Shown here: in pieces, positions 46,161 to 56,604 of the stretch
Layout of the letters: every line of letters begins with the position of its first letter
Position numbering within the stretch: position 1 is the stretch's first letter
Origin: Bombilactobacillus mellis
GTDB taxonomy: Bacteria > Bacillota > Bacilli > Lactobacillales > Lactobacillaceae
Assembly: GCF_000967245.1 (NCBI RefSeq)
Contig: NZ_KQ033877.1
Location: 758,384 to 822,383, forward strand
DNA: 64,000 bases
Direction of reading: 5' to 3'
Position numbers and translations under genes: made by a program
The notes under the pieces: model-generated
What the model was told of the DNA's origin: nothing
Database searches by the model: none
What the model saw: only the letters and a program-made list of their open reading frames with translations

Positions 46161-47234
46161 TTAATTTAAAGCATGGACGTTAAAGTTTAGTGGTTGAATC
46201 TGCTGTTGATTCCAGTCTGCCAGCAGTGCATCTTTAACATTGGGAGCTGCATCGATCACAGCAATACCACAATCGCCGCCGCCAGCACCGGAGCTTTTGG
46301 CAGCCGCGCCGTAGTTACTGGCAATTTCACATAACTTTTGCAATTTAGGAGTTTCAATAATTACACCACTAAATTGCGCTAATTGGCGCAGTATTTGGCG
46401 GTTAACATTAATTTGTTGTTTAATAATCTGACTAGAACCATGTTTAAAACCGGCAATCATCTTTTGCAGACAAGCGCGCGAATCATCAAGAAATTGTTGA
46501 TAACGCTGTTGCTGTTTAGTACGAAAAACTGCAATTTTGTCAACTAGAACAGGCGTCGAAGCAGGACTGCCACTCCAGCCGATAAGTAAATTCAAATTAG
46601 CAGGAAACTCTAATTGTTCAATACTTAATTGAGGCCAATCTGATTGAAGTATTTCCGTCAAAGAGTGCGTGGCTAACATTTGTGTCAGCCACTGACGATC
46701 AGGAGATTGATAAGCAATCCAGCCGCCGTAAACGCTGGCGGCAATATCGCCAAAGGAGCCGTTATGTTGCACTTGGAAATGAGAAATAGAGGCTAATTTA
46801 AAAATTTCTTCTTTACTTAAATTTAATTTATAAAATTGGGAAAGTGCTTTTACTGTGGCAACAGTTACTGCCGCAGAAGATCCTAATCCGTATTTTTTGC
46901 CGTCTTGAGAATCCAGCTGACTATTAACCGTCAGATTAAATAATTCTAACGAGTGTTGTTTTTCTAAAGCGTATTTTTCTGTGTAATGTATTGAAGATAA
47001 AATATATTCAAAAGGATTGTCCCGTTTATCAATAACTAATTGATTACCCCGCCGCCGCCAGCGTACCGGCATTTCTTCATACTGTTTGGAATTAATTGTT
47101 CCATGATCGTAAGCGTCAGCGATTGAAACAGTTACAAATTGGTCTAAAGCAACTACGATTGCTGGATATCCAGGTTCTACAACCGCATATTCACCCGCAA
47201 TGTATAATTTTCCGGGGGCCTGAACAGTTATCAC
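46161..47234 (-). CDS. mvaK2: Phosphomevalonate kinase
   Basis: 357 residues from a GTG at 47234, selected because the protein then begins MITVQAPGKLYIAGEYAVVEPG, which matches the family start, with AAAGG about 10 bp upstream; a TTG at 47267 would add 11 residues. GHMP kinase motifs: KYGLGSSAAVTVAT (ATP loop) and C-terminal AKSSGAGGGDCG. Converts mevalonate-5-phosphate to the diphosphate. Third gene of the operon. Confidence 0.93.
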   Translation of the reverse strand: MITVQAPGKLYIAGEYAVVEPGYPAIVVALDQFVTVSIADAYDHGTINSKQYEEMPVRWRRRGNQLVIDKRDNPFEYILSSIHYTEKYALEKQHSLELFNLTVNSQLDSQDGKKYGLGSSAAVTVATVKALSQFYKLNLSKEEIFKLASISHFQVQHNGSFGDIAASVYGGWIAYQSPDRQWLTQMLATHSLTEILQSDWPQLSIEQLEFPANLNLLIGWSGSPASTPVLVDKIAVFRTKQQQRYQQFLDDSRACLQKMIAGFKHGSSQIIKQQINVNRQILRQLAQFSGVIIETPKLQKLCEIASNYGAAAKSSGAGGGDCGIAVIDAAPNVKDALLADWNQQQIQPLNFNVHALN

Positions 47235-47285
47235 ATCATCAAAACCTTTCACTAAGTAGTTAACCAAAAAATAATTATAGCATAC

Positions 47286-48248
47286 TTATTTAATACCCGG
47301 ACCAGGTTTTAAAAGAGTTAATTGCGCTTGGGGGAAGTTGAGCTGAATTTGTTGTTGGACGGCAGCTACATCCTGAAGGGAGGTAATAACCTTGACGTTG
47401 GCACCGGCATCGATTGTATAGTAAGCACAATAACCGCGGGATCGTAGTTTATGCACTAGGTTAATGATCTGTAAAGTTTCTTTTGTGAAATAAGAAAAAG
47501 CAGGACGTGAAGTCCAGTTTAAAGCGTGCATAGCTAAACAATTATTTTCCGCAATCCTTCCGACAGCTTCTAAATCTTGTGTTTTTAAAGCTTGTAGCAT
47601 GGCTTGCATATCGCAATTAACGACTTGTGGCCACTGCGCATAAAAAGGTGAAGTATTAACAGCATGCTCCATTCCTTGAGTAGAGGAGATTTTTTTAGCT
47701 TGCTTACTAATGACCACACTAATGAGGCGGATTGGTAAGCTGGGATTTTCGTCAATGGCCTCTGCAAAAGAACTGGGGTTGTCTTTTCCTTGATGCCACT
47801 GAACAAATCCTCCATAAATTGAACGGGTAGCTGATCCTGACCCCCGCCGTGCTAAACATGATAATTCTTTGCGCGACAGGTTCATTTGAAATAATTTATT
47901 TAAAGAGCCGCTTAAAGCAGCAAAGCCGGAAGCAGAAGAGGCTAAACCGGCAGCAGTAGGAACATGATTTATAGTTTCGACAGCAATAGCCTGCTGTGAA
48001 TTATTAAGCGTCCGGACCAAATTAAGAAATTGTTGAGTACGCTTAAAAAATTGCGGGCTGGCAACCTGATTATTAACTCGTACTTGATCAGTGTCACCGG
48101 CTAAAAAGCTAGTGGTGGTGGTTGTATAATAACTGTCTAGTGTAAGTGAGAGACTATCCGTATAGGGTAGGTGCAACACGGGATCTTTTTTGCCCCAATA
48201 TTTGATCAGGGCAATATTTGTATGTGCAGTGGTAGTAGTTTGTATCAT
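47286..48248 (-). CDS. mvaD: Diphosphomevalonate decarboxylase
   Basis: 320 residues. Starts with ANIALIKYWGKKD-type signature (TNIALIKYWGKKDP), phosphate loop TAAGLASSASGFAAL, catalytic RRGSGSATRSIYGG and DAGANVKVI. Makes IPP from mevalonate diphosphate with ATP. Ribosome binding site is modest (AGGATGG). Nine bases after mvaK1. Confidence 0.96.
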   Translation of the reverse strand: MIQTTTTAHTNIALIKYWGKKDPVLHLPYTDSLSLTLDSYYTTTTTSFLAGDTDQVRVNNQVASPQFFKRTQQFLNLVRTLNNSQQAIAVETINHVPTAAGLASSASGFAALSGSLNKLFQMNLSRKELSCLARRGSGSATRSIYGGFVQWHQGKDNPSSFAEAIDENPSLPIRLISVVISKQAKKISSTQGMEHAVNTSPFYAQWPQVVNCDMQAMLQALKTQDLEAVGRIAENNCLAMHALNWTSRPAFSYFTKETLQIINLVHKLRSRGYCAYYTIDAGANVKVITSLQDVAAVQQQIQLNFPQAQLTLLKPGPGIK

Positions 48249-48257
48249 GATGCCATC

Positions 48258-49190
48258 CTATTTATCAAAATTATTTAAAGCTTGGATCCAAACTTGGTGG
48301 GCTGAGCCTTTGACGGCTTGAGCAATATTTTGAGCTTGGGTTTTATCGGCAGCTAAAGCGATTAAACAACCACCGCGGCCGCCACCCGTGATTTTCGTAC
48401 CTAAAGCTCCAGCATGATTAGCAAGGTCTACTAATTCATCTAAAAAAGAATTACTAATTTTAAGCTGTTGCAAAATAGTCTGAGCTTGCTGAAACAAACT
48501 TCCCAAACCGGCGACATCCGGTTGTTTTAAAAGCTTGTAAGTCTGCTTGGTTAAGGTTCCCAATTGTTTAATTTGTTGGGTAACTTGTTGCGGATTTTGT
48601 TGTTTTAAAAGGCGCAGATCATGAACAGCCGCCCCCGTTTGACCTTTGATCCCCGAATCAATAATAACTAAATATGCGGGTAAGCTGAAAGAAAAAGGTT
48701 GCGTGAGTTGATCTTTAATAAAATAAATCGGCTGCTGTGAATTAACAGTAATGGCATCTAATCCACTAGGAGTACCGTGGATTATTTTTTCTGAAAAATC
48801 GGTATAGTGCAATAATTGCTGATAGTCTAATTTGACCTGTGCATAATTAAACATAGCTTTGGTAATTGCAGCTCCTGTGGCCGCTGAAGAGCCCATGCCG
48901 CGTTCGATGGGCAGCTCGCTAGTAATTTGAATCTGCAGGGGTTTACTAATTGGCAGATCCTGTAATAAGAGTTCAATCAGAGCTTTGATGCCTTTAAGTT
49001 CGATAGGACTGTGGTTTAGAGGGCCTTGATAATATTGTGAGTTGAGATATGTTTCACTTCCTTGTGCAGTTGTTACCTGAACTGTTGTGGGAAGATTAAT
49101 TAAAGGAATAGTGATCCCCGGTTGATGATAAACAACAGCATGTTCTCCCATTAAAAAAATTTTTCCGTGAGTTTTGCCAATACCCAGCAA
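48258..49190 (-). CDS. mvaK1: Mevalonate kinase
   Basis: 310 residues from a TTG at 49190, which has a perfect AGGAGG 7 bp upstream (49198-49203); the in-frame ATGs at 49196 and 49214 lie on or before that site. GHMP kinase with KTHGKIFLMGEHAVVY, ATP loop ERGMGSSAATGAAI and C-terminal KITGGGRGGCLIAL. First enzyme of the kinase series and first gene of mvaK1-mvaD-mvaK2-fni. Confidence 0.94.
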   Translation of the reverse strand: MLGIGKTHGKIFLMGEHAVVYHQPGITIPLINLPTTVQVTTAQGSETYLNSQYYQGPLNHSPIELKGIKALIELLLQDLPISKPLQIQITSELPIERGMGSSAATGAAITKAMFNYAQVKLDYQQLLHYTDFSEKIIHGTPSGLDAITVNSQQPIYFIKDQLTQPFSFSLPAYLVIIDSGIKGQTGAAVHDLRLLKQQNPQQVTQQIKQLGTLTKQTYKLLKQPDVAGLGSLFQQAQTILQQLKISNSFLDELVDLANHAGALGTKITGGGRGGCLIALAADKTQAQNIAQAVKGSAHQVWIQALNNFDK

Positions 49191-49269
49191 AATCATTCCT
49201 CCTTTGAGATACATCTTTTGCAGATAGAAAATGATCCTAATTTGTTAACTCAATTATTTAATTAAGCTT

Positions 49270-49298
49270 TTGAACAAGTGTTCTCATAAGCATATTAT
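49270..49298 (+). promoter_or_regulatory. SOS-type promoter of addBA
   Basis: TTGAAC (49270-49275), 17-bp spacer, TATTAT (49293-49298): a near-consensus promoter whose -35 overlaps a LexA-type box. Predicted leader is about 165 nt. Confidence 0.65.
49272..49283. promoter_or_regulatory. LexA (SOS) box
   Basis: GAACAAGTGTTC: a perfect GAAC-N4-GTTC core of the Gram-positive LexA operator. It covers the -35 and the start of the spacer of the promoter reading toward addB, where LexA binding would block polymerase. lexA itself is not in the window. Confidence 0.6.
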
Positions 49299-49470
49299 TA
49301 TAGTAAAATAGTTAAATAACACTAGCTTTGTTATTGCTGAAAATCAATAATAAGAGTCAGCGTTCATAATAATAACATAAAACACCATCTTTTATTGTAC
49401 ACAAATCTATATTATTGCGCAGCTATACATCATTATCGCATTATTTAAAATTTGAGGTTAGAAGTAAAAT

Positions 49471-52400
49471 ATGAAATTGAAATTTATTTTGGGTAAGGCT
49501 CAAACTAATAAACAAGCCTTATTATTGACCGATTTAAAACAACAAATTGCTCAAAATCCGCATGATCAATTTGTTTGGATTGTTCCTAATCACTTAAAAT
49601 TTGAAAGTGAAGTTGGAGTGTTAAAGGCTTTAAAAACACAAACCAACGTTTTTGCTACTAATCAAGTTCAGATTTTTTCCTTTTCACGTTTAGCCTGGTT
49701 TTTTTTACGGAATGATCCGCTTTACCAAAGCCCGCAATTAACCGATACGATGCAGGCAATGATGTTGGCTAAAATTGTGCAGCGGCTAGCACCACAGTTG
49801 CATTTGTATAATGGCGAAGCTAATCGAATTGGTTTTATAGCGGATTTAAGTTCACAAATTAATGATTTAATTGCTGGTAATTTCAGTGAGGAACGGTTGC
49901 AGACACTCTTGGAACAAGTTGATCAGAATAAGAATGGTGATTTATTTTTAAAATTAGCTGATTTAAAACTGATTTATCAAGAGTATCGCCAGCAAATTCA
50001 AGACTTGTATAGTGATAAAGAGCAGTTGGCCCAACTATTAATCACTTATTTAAATGATCATCATAAAGAACAAGCGCACTTTCATTATTTAGTGAGTGGT
50101 TTTTCACAATTTAGTGCTCAAGAAATAACCATTATCCAAGCAATGATTAAAGGTAGTGCCAGTGTGGAGATTAGTCTTAATTTAGATCATGCTTATGCGC
50201 AAGAGCAGTCCAGTCCTTTTTTTCAGATTTCCCGACAAACTTTTCGGGATTTGGTGAATTGGTGTCAACAACAACGGATTCCTTTTACTACCACAGTCGC
50301 TAATGAATTACGGGTGTGTCCGGATTTAGCGCATTTAGAAGATTTTTGGATTGCTCAAAATACTAATATAACTCATTATCCGCCAGAAAAATTAGCAGAT
50401 CCGAGTGCCATTCAGATTTGGACTACCACTACCCCGCAAAAAGAATTAGCTGCCGTAACTACTTATATTCGCCAGTTAGTTGCTACTCAAAAATATCGGT
50501 ATCGCGACTTTTTGGTATTAGCCCGTAATTTAGATGATTATCGGCAATTTTTGGAACCTTATTTTACTAATCAGGGTATTAGTTATTTCGTGGATTTAAA
50601 GCATTCGATGAAAGATCATGCTTTTAAAGATTTAATTGATAGTTTATTTGCTTTAGTCCAAAATAATTTACAGTATTTAGATGTAATGCGCTTTTTACGA
50701 ACAGAATTAGTCGTACCGCAGGACTGGACTGCTGCTGATTATCGGCAGGCAGTTGATCTAACTGATAATTATATTCTAGCGCATGGCGTTCGGGCACATG
50801 ATTGGTTGCGAGAACAAGATTTTGTTTCGGATAGTCCGAATACGCAATTGCAAAAACAAATGCAGCAAGTTAATCAGATAAAAAATTTAGTACAGATAAC
50901 TTATGAAGCTGTTAATCAAATCATTAATGGATCTTTTTCCGGACAGCAGGCCTGCACCCAATTATACGCATTGTTAGAGCAACTGAATGTGTTTTCTAAC
51001 TTGAGAATATGGGAACAAGCAGCAATTACAGCAGGAGATATCGCTTTAAGCCAACAACCACAACAAATTGTAAAAACTTTTTGTCAGTTATTAGATGAGT
51101 ATGTCGCAATTTTAGGAGCAGAAAAGTTTAATGCGACTGAATTTTTGGTGGTAATTGACAATGGTTTTGAGCAGGCTAAATACTCAACTATTCCTTCCGT
51201 ATTAGATTCTGTTCACATTTCCGGATTGAGCAGTGTTCAAAGCGATAATCATTTAATTACCATTATTATGGGAGCTAATGCCGAAGAAATGCCGCAAGCT
51301 AATACTAATCACAGTCTTTTATCCGATGAAGATTTGAATTTTTTAAAACCGTTATTACAATCTGAGGAACGTTTACCGGAAACTGAGCAGCAGTTAAATA
51401 GTAATGAACCTTATCTGCATGACTTAGGTTTTTTGTCGGCCCAACAGCGCTTAATTTTTACTTATTCTACGACTAAGGATGGTAAGGAAATACAAATTTC
51501 GCCTTATGTCGAATTAATTAAACGCCATTTTCATTTAGTGGAGCAGCTGATCGACTGTAGTCACTGTGATAATGAGCAGCAAATTCTGAGCAATATTGGC
51601 AGTCCGACAATTACTTTAAATCATCTTTTAGAAATATATCGGCAAGCCCAAGATCGTCAGCAAACGGTTCCTAAGGCGTGGCAATGTGTGCGTAAAATTT
51701 TATTTAGTCAATCGCATTTGCAAACTTATTTGCAGCTTTTGTGGTCGAGTCTCTCCTATCAAAATACGCCGCAACCCTTAAGTTCCAATATTAGTCGTGA
51801 TTTATATGGGCAACATTTAACGGTGTCGATTTCGCAGTTGGAAACTTTTTATCAAAATCCTTATGAATATTTTTTAAAGTATGGTTTAAATCTGCGACCG
51901 CGGGCTGAATTTAAGATGACTCCTGCTAATCAGGGAACATTTTTTCATTCAGTAATGGATCAAGTGATCAAAGCTTTGCAAAATAACCATCAAACAATTA
52001 ATCAGTTGAGTGCTCCTGAACTGCGGCACTTATCTCACCAAGTTATTCAAAAGCTCTTAACGCAAACTCAATACCGGATTTATTCCCGGGATGAAAAATT
52101 TGCCCGGTATCGCATGATTCAGACTGTCCAAAATTCTTTAGAAGCTTTACGCCAGCAATCACGGTTGGCGGAATTTTATCCTTATAAAACCGAGATTGCT
52201 TTTGGACAAGTGGGGGCCTTGCATAATATTGCTCCCTTGCGTTATCAATTAAATGAAGACGAAGATGTGGTAGTCCGTGGCCGGATTGATCGCGTGGATT
52301 GTTTAGTTAATGCTCCCCAGGATTATTTTGTAGTCGATTATAAATCAAGTCAGCATGATTTTAAGTTTTCCCAATTTTATGCCGGGATAAATTTACAAAT

Positions 52401-52941
52401 GATGACTTATTTGGCTAGTTTAATCAATGATCCGTCGCTTTTTAGTGGTCCCGCTTTTGCTTTGGGTGGTTTTTATTTTCAAGTACAAGATCCGGTGGTT
52501 AATTTTGAAGATTTAAAAGGCCGTCCAAGTGCATATCAGGATTATTTATTTAAACAGTTTAAATATAAAGGCTTAATTATTGATGATGGACAAACCGCAG
52601 CTTTATTAGAGCCACATTTAACCAGTGCCTCGAAAATTTTCCCTATTACAAAAAATCATAAAATTAGTGCGCAAAAAGTGGTTTCTCCACAGCAATTCAC
52701 CGAGATGTTAGCTTATAATCAATTTTTAATTAAACAAGCGGCTACTAAAATTTTAACCGGTGATAATCGATTAAGTCCTTTAAAAATTGATAAACAAAAA
52801 ACAACTTTACAGTATAGTGATTATTTACCTATTATGCGTTTTGATGCTATGCTGCCGGAAAATAATTACCGCATTTTGGAAAATCTATCTAAAACTGAAT
52901 TTTTTGACAGGCTAAATTCGAAAGGGAAATTATCAAGATGA
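49471..52941 (+). CDS. rexB: ATP-dependent helicase/nuclease subunit B (AddB/RexB, type 2)
   Basis: 1156 residues. N-terminal UvrD-like fold with a degenerate Walker A (LGKAQTNKQALLL). C-terminal RecB-type nuclease: GRIDRVD and VVDYKSSQHDF with INLQMMTYL. The C-terminal iron-sulfur cysteines (C-x2-C-x5-C in Bacillus AddB) are replaced by Leu, Ser and Met in TTLQYSDYLPIMRFD, as expected for the type 2 (RexB) branch. With AddA it processes double-strand breaks for RecA. Overlaps addA by four bases. Confidence 0.93.
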   Translation: MKLKFILGKAQTNKQALLLTDLKQQIAQNPHDQFVWIVPNHLKFESEVGVLKALKTQTNVFATNQVQIFSFSRLAWFFLRNDPLYQSPQLTDTMQAMMLAKIVQRLAPQLHLYNGEANRIGFIADLSSQINDLIAGNFSEERLQTLLEQVDQNKNGDLFLKLADLKLIYQEYRQQIQDLYSDKEQLAQLLITYLNDHHKEQAHFHYLVSGFSQFSAQEITIIQAMIKGSASVEISLNLDHAYAQEQSSPFFQISRQTFRDLVNWCQQQRIPFTTTVANELRVCPDLAHLEDFWIAQNTNITHYPPEKLADPSAIQIWTTTTPQKELAAVTTYIRQLVATQKYRYRDFLVLARNLDDYRQFLEPYFTNQGISYFVDLKHSMKDHAFKDLIDSLFALVQNNLQYLDVMRFLRTELVVPQDWTAADYRQAVDLTDNYILAHGVRAHDWLREQDFVSDSPNTQLQKQMQQVNQIKNLVQITYEAVNQIINGSFSGQQACTQLYALLEQLNVFSNLRIWEQAAITAGDIALSQQPQQIVKTFCQLLDEYVAILGAEKFNATEFLVVIDNGFEQAKYSTIPSVLDSVHISGLSSVQSDNHLITIIMGANAEEMPQANTNHSLLSDEDLNFLKPLLQSEERLPETEQQLNSNEPYLHDLGFLSAQQRLIFTYSTTKDGKEIQISPYVELIKRHFHLVEQLIDCSHCDNEQQILSNIGSPTITLNHLLEIYRQAQDRQQTVPKAWQCVRKILFSQSHLQTYLQLLWSSLSYQNTPQPLSSNISRDLYGQHLTVSISQLETFYQNPYEYFLKYGLNLRPRAEFKMTPANQGTFFHSVMDQVIKALQNNHQTINQLSAPELRHLSHQVIQKLLTQTQYRIYSRDEKFARYRMIQTVQNSLEALRQQSRLAEFYPYKTEIAFGQVGALHNIAPLRYQLNEDEDVVVRGRIDRVDCLVNAPQDYFVVDYKSSQHDFKFSQFYAGINLQMMTYLASLINDPSLFSGPAFALGGFYFQVQDPVVNFEDLKGRPSAYQDYLFKQFKYKGLIIDDGQTAALLEPHLTSASKIFPITKNHKISAQKVVSPQQFTEMLAYNQFLIKQAATKILTGDNRLSPLKIDKQKTTLQYSDYLPIMRFDAMLPENNYRILENLSKTEFFDRLNSKGKLSR

Positions 52942-55900
52942 CTCAATTTATTCCAACTAAAAATCAGCGACAAGCTCTCGAAAAAGCAGATCAAGATGTT
53001 TTGGTATCTGCCGCGGCAGGTTCAGGCAAAACGACAGTTTTGGTTGAACATATCATTGAACAATTATTTAACGGTCAAGATCTGGATCATTTACTGATCG
53101 TAACTTTTACCGAGGCCGCGGCTCAAGAAATGAAACAGCGCCTAACTCATGAGTTACAGGCTAGAACTGCAACGGTAACAGATACTTCAAAACGCCAGCA
53201 TCTGTATCGACAATTAGCTTTAATTCCTAGTGCTTATATTAGTACTTTGCATGCTTTTTGCCTGCGTGTAATTCGTAAGTTTTATTACTTACGGGATGTT
53301 GATCCTAATTTTCGGTTGTTAAGTGATGATAATGAGCGCTTTTTATTAAAAGAGCGTGCTTGGCAGAAACTGCGCACTGCTTATTATCAAGCAGAAGATG
53401 AAGATTTCTTTTTACTGGAGGATAATTTTGTTGGCGGTAGCGATGACAGTACGATGGCAGATTTGCTTTTTCATTTAACTGATTTTGCCACGACTACACC
53501 TGATCCGAAGTCTTGGATTGAAAGTTTACCCCTGCAATATCAAGTGGGTAGCGATTTAACCCAGACGGATTTTTACCAACAGATTTTACAAGCAACTTTG
53601 ATTAATAATGTTGCTTATTTACAACTCCAAGTGCAAAAGGCGCAAGATACTGCTCAGACTTATGATGAATTAGCTGCTTATCAAGCTAGCTTGCAGCAAT
53701 TAAATGAACAGATTCAAAGTCTGCAGCAAAACTTACCTAATTTAAAATGGGATGATTTACGCCATTTAGTATTAGATTTACCAACTATTAGCGGCCGAGC
53801 CAAACCTAAAACCGATCCTCACATTACGCAGCCATTTTTGACATTGAAAAAAAATATTACAAGTCAATTGCAGGAATTGCAATATAAGTTGTTTGCTTTA
53901 GATAACCAGCAATGGCAGAAGATTCTACAAGGAACCGGTCATTTAGTTACTAAACTGGTCGAAGTTGCACAAAGGTTTTTACAGCAATTTCAAACTGAAA
54001 AAAGTTTACAACATAGCTTAGACTTTAATGATTTAGAACATCAGGCGCTAACTTTGCTGCAAACACAAAAAGGTGGTCATCAAGTAGCGCAAGAATATTA
54101 TCAACAACAATTCCAAGAAATTCTAATTGATGAATATCAGGATACTAATCCTTTACAAGAAACTATCATCCAATTAATTCGGCGTCGCGATCCCGGCAAC
54201 TTATTTATGGTCGGGGATATCAAGCAGTCCATTTATGGATTTCGCCAAGCAGCACCACAATTATTTGTACACAAGTATCAGCAAATGCAATCTCTGCCGC
54301 AAACTGGGAAATTAATTAACTTATCGGAAAATTTCCGCTCAGCACCGAATGTAATTCAAACGATCAATGAAATATTTACTAGAATAATGGATCAAGATTT
54401 GGGTGATATGAATTATGATGCCGCGGCAAAGTTAGTTAGTGGTGCTCATTTTCCAGAGGATTTGGATACAACTACCGAAGTAATTATTAATCAGGAAAAC
54501 TTGCAGAATAGCAGCACTACTAATGAACAAGAAGAAATTAAACTGATTATTGCCCGCATTCAACAACTGTTTGCCCAAGATTATCAGATTTTTGATCGCC
54601 ATACAAATCAAAAACGCCCCTTAAAATATTCGGATATTGCGATTTTAACACGGGTTAAAAGCCTCAATAATGATGTAATGCATCTTTTTGCTCAGGCGCA
54701 TTTACCAGTTATAGTGACGGATGCAGCTAATTATTTTCAAGCTACTGAAGTGCAGGTTATTTTGTCATTATTAAAGATTATTGATAATCCGCGCCAAGAT
54801 ATTGCCCTGGTAGCCGTTCTACGTTCTATGATTGGCGGGCTTGATGAAAATGAATTGGCCTATTTACGGATTAACAGCCGTACAGGTGACTATTATCAAG
54901 CCTTATTGAATTATTTAGCAGATAGCGATTACAATCAAAAAAATAAATTTGCTCAAAAATTGACTGTTAAAGTGCGCCACTTTATGGAGCAACTCGACAG
55001 TTTTCGCCAACAAGCACCCAAAATGAGTATTGCCGAATTAATTTGGCAGATTTATTTAAAAACGGGCTATTTATCCTATGTTCAAGGAATGCCTAATGGA
55101 CGCCAGCGGGCTGCCAATTTACATGCTTTATATCAACGAGCCGATCAATTTGAACGAATGGAATTTAAAGGCTTATTTCAATTTATTCATTTTATTGAAC
55201 ATATTCAAAATAATAAGCAGGATTTGGGTCAGCCGATGGAATATAACCAGGCCAGTGATCAAATTCAAGTTATGACCATTCATGCCAGTAAAGGATTAGA
55301 ATTCCCGCTGGTTTTTGTGTTAAATATTGACCATCATTTTAATAATGAAGACAGTCATAAAAGATATTTATTAGACTCCCAAACCGGAATCGGCGTTAAA
55401 TATTTAGATCCAACAACCCATATTCTTTATGAAACTTTACCGCTGTATGCGATTAAAGCTAAACAAAAAAAGAAGGTTATTTCCGAAGAGATGCGCCTGT
55501 TATATGTGGCTTTAACTCGGGCACAACAAAAATTAATTTTAGTGGGAGCAACCAAAAAAACTGTCAGTGCTCAGTGGTCAGAGTGGCAGTTGCCCCAAAA
55601 GCCCCACACAGTCATTGATACAGCTTTAAGAAATAAGTTTAATTCATTTCAAACAATGCTCCAGTATATTTGGGGATTGAATGGTCAGTTGCAAGATAAT
55701 AAAGTTGTAGCTCAACCGCAGAGCCCATTTGACTTTCAAGTTGTGTTTCAAAAAGCAGAACCAAAAATTGTAGTAACACCAACTTCAGCGCAATTAAATG
55801 AGGAGAAAGACTTTAAACCTACTCCAATTTTTCAAAAAACAGTGCAACAAGTTCTTAATTTCACTTATTCACATCAAGAAGCCACGCGGACAACAGCTTA

Positions 55901-56600
55901 TCAATCAGTCTCAGAAATTAAACACTTATTTGCCAGTCCTGACGATCAGAATTTGCCGGTAGTTGATTGGCAGCAGCAACATTCACGAGGAAATCGTTAT
56001 ACAATTGACGAATTTGCCCGTCCCCGGTTTTTAGCAACGACTAAAGTGGCGGTCAACGCTGCCGACATTGGCAGTGCGACACATTTATTGTTACAAAAAA
56101 TTAATTTGCAGTCTTTACCTCCGACCACTGCTGATTTTAAACAGTTAGCACATCAGCTCGTACAGCAACAGATACTAACTGCTGCTGTAGCACAAAAGAT
56201 AGACTATCAAAGTTTAGGTGATTTTTATCAGTCACAATTGGGAAAGAATATTCTTAAGTATCGGACTTCTCTGAAAAGAGAATGGGCCTTTTCGATGCTT
56301 TTACCAGCTAAAAGATTGTTTAACCAGTTGTCTTCTGCGGATGACGATCAAATTTTAATCCATGGAATTATTGATGGCCTATTTAAAAATGACCAACAAC
56401 AAATTATAATTTTTGATTATAAAACCGATTATTTAGACCCTAGTCAAGCTACGGGACCACATTCTGTAAGACATGCCTTACAAGAATATTCGGGACAATT
56501 AAACTTGTATCAGCAGGCTGTAGAACAGATTGCTCAGCAAAAAGTTATTCATAAATATTTATGTTTTCTTTCCATCAATCAGGTGGTTGAAGTAAAATAA
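52938..56600 (+). CDS. addA: ATP-dependent helicase/nuclease subunit A (AddA/RexA)
   Basis: 1220 residues. UvrD-type helicase with Walker A AAAGSGKTTVLVEHI, motif Ia TFTEAAAQEMKQRL, motif II LIDEYQDTNPLQ, motif III GDIKQSIYGFRQA, motif V TIHASKGLEFP and motif VI LLYVALTRAQ. C-terminal RecB-family nuclease with GSATHLLLQ, and IIFDYKTDYLD as catalytic Asp and Lys. Coupled to addB by the ATGA overlap. The motor and one nuclease of the AddAB end-processing complex. Confidence 0.96.
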   Translation: MTQFIPTKNQRQALEKADQDVLVSAAAGSGKTTVLVEHIIEQLFNGQDLDHLLIVTFTEAAAQEMKQRLTHELQARTATVTDTSKRQHLYRQLALIPSAYISTLHAFCLRVIRKFYYLRDVDPNFRLLSDDNERFLLKERAWQKLRTAYYQAEDEDFFLLEDNFVGGSDDSTMADLLFHLTDFATTTPDPKSWIESLPLQYQVGSDLTQTDFYQQILQATLINNVAYLQLQVQKAQDTAQTYDELAAYQASLQQLNEQIQSLQQNLPNLKWDDLRHLVLDLPTISGRAKPKTDPHITQPFLTLKKNITSQLQELQYKLFALDNQQWQKILQGTGHLVTKLVEVAQRFLQQFQTEKSLQHSLDFNDLEHQALTLLQTQKGGHQVAQEYYQQQFQEILIDEYQDTNPLQETIIQLIRRRDPGNLFMVGDIKQSIYGFRQAAPQLFVHKYQQMQSLPQTGKLINLSENFRSAPNVIQTINEIFTRIMDQDLGDMNYDAAAKLVSGAHFPEDLDTTTEVIINQENLQNSSTTNEQEEIKLIIARIQQLFAQDYQIFDRHTNQKRPLKYSDIAILTRVKSLNNDVMHLFAQAHLPVIVTDAANYFQATEVQVILSLLKIIDNPRQDIALVAVLRSMIGGLDENELAYLRINSRTGDYYQALLNYLADSDYNQKNKFAQKLTVKVRHFMEQLDSFRQQAPKMSIAELIWQIYLKTGYLSYVQGMPNGRQRAANLHALYQRADQFERMEFKGLFQFIHFIEHIQNNKQDLGQPMEYNQASDQIQVMTIHASKGLEFPLVFVLNIDHHFNNEDSHKRYLLDSQTGIGVKYLDPTTHILYETLPLYAIKAKQKKKVISEEMRLLYVALTRAQQKLILVGATKKTVSAQWSEWQLPQKPHTVIDTALRNKFNSFQTMLQYIWGLNGQLQDNKVVAQPQSPFDFQVVFQKAEPKIVVTPTSAQLNEEKDFKPTPIFQKTVQQVLNFTYSHQEATRTTAYQSVSEIKHLFASPDDQNLPVVDWQQQHSRGNRYTIDEFARPRFLATTKVAVNAADIGSATHLLLQKINLQSLPPTTADFKQLAHQLVQQQILTAAVAQKIDYQSLGDFYQSQLGKNILKYRTSLKREWAFSMLLPAKRLFNQLSSADDDQILIHGIIDGLFKNDQQQIIIFDYKTDYLDPSQATGPHSVRHALQEYSGQLNLYQQAVEQIAQQKVIHKYLCFLSINQVVEVK

Positions 56601-56604
56601 AAAT

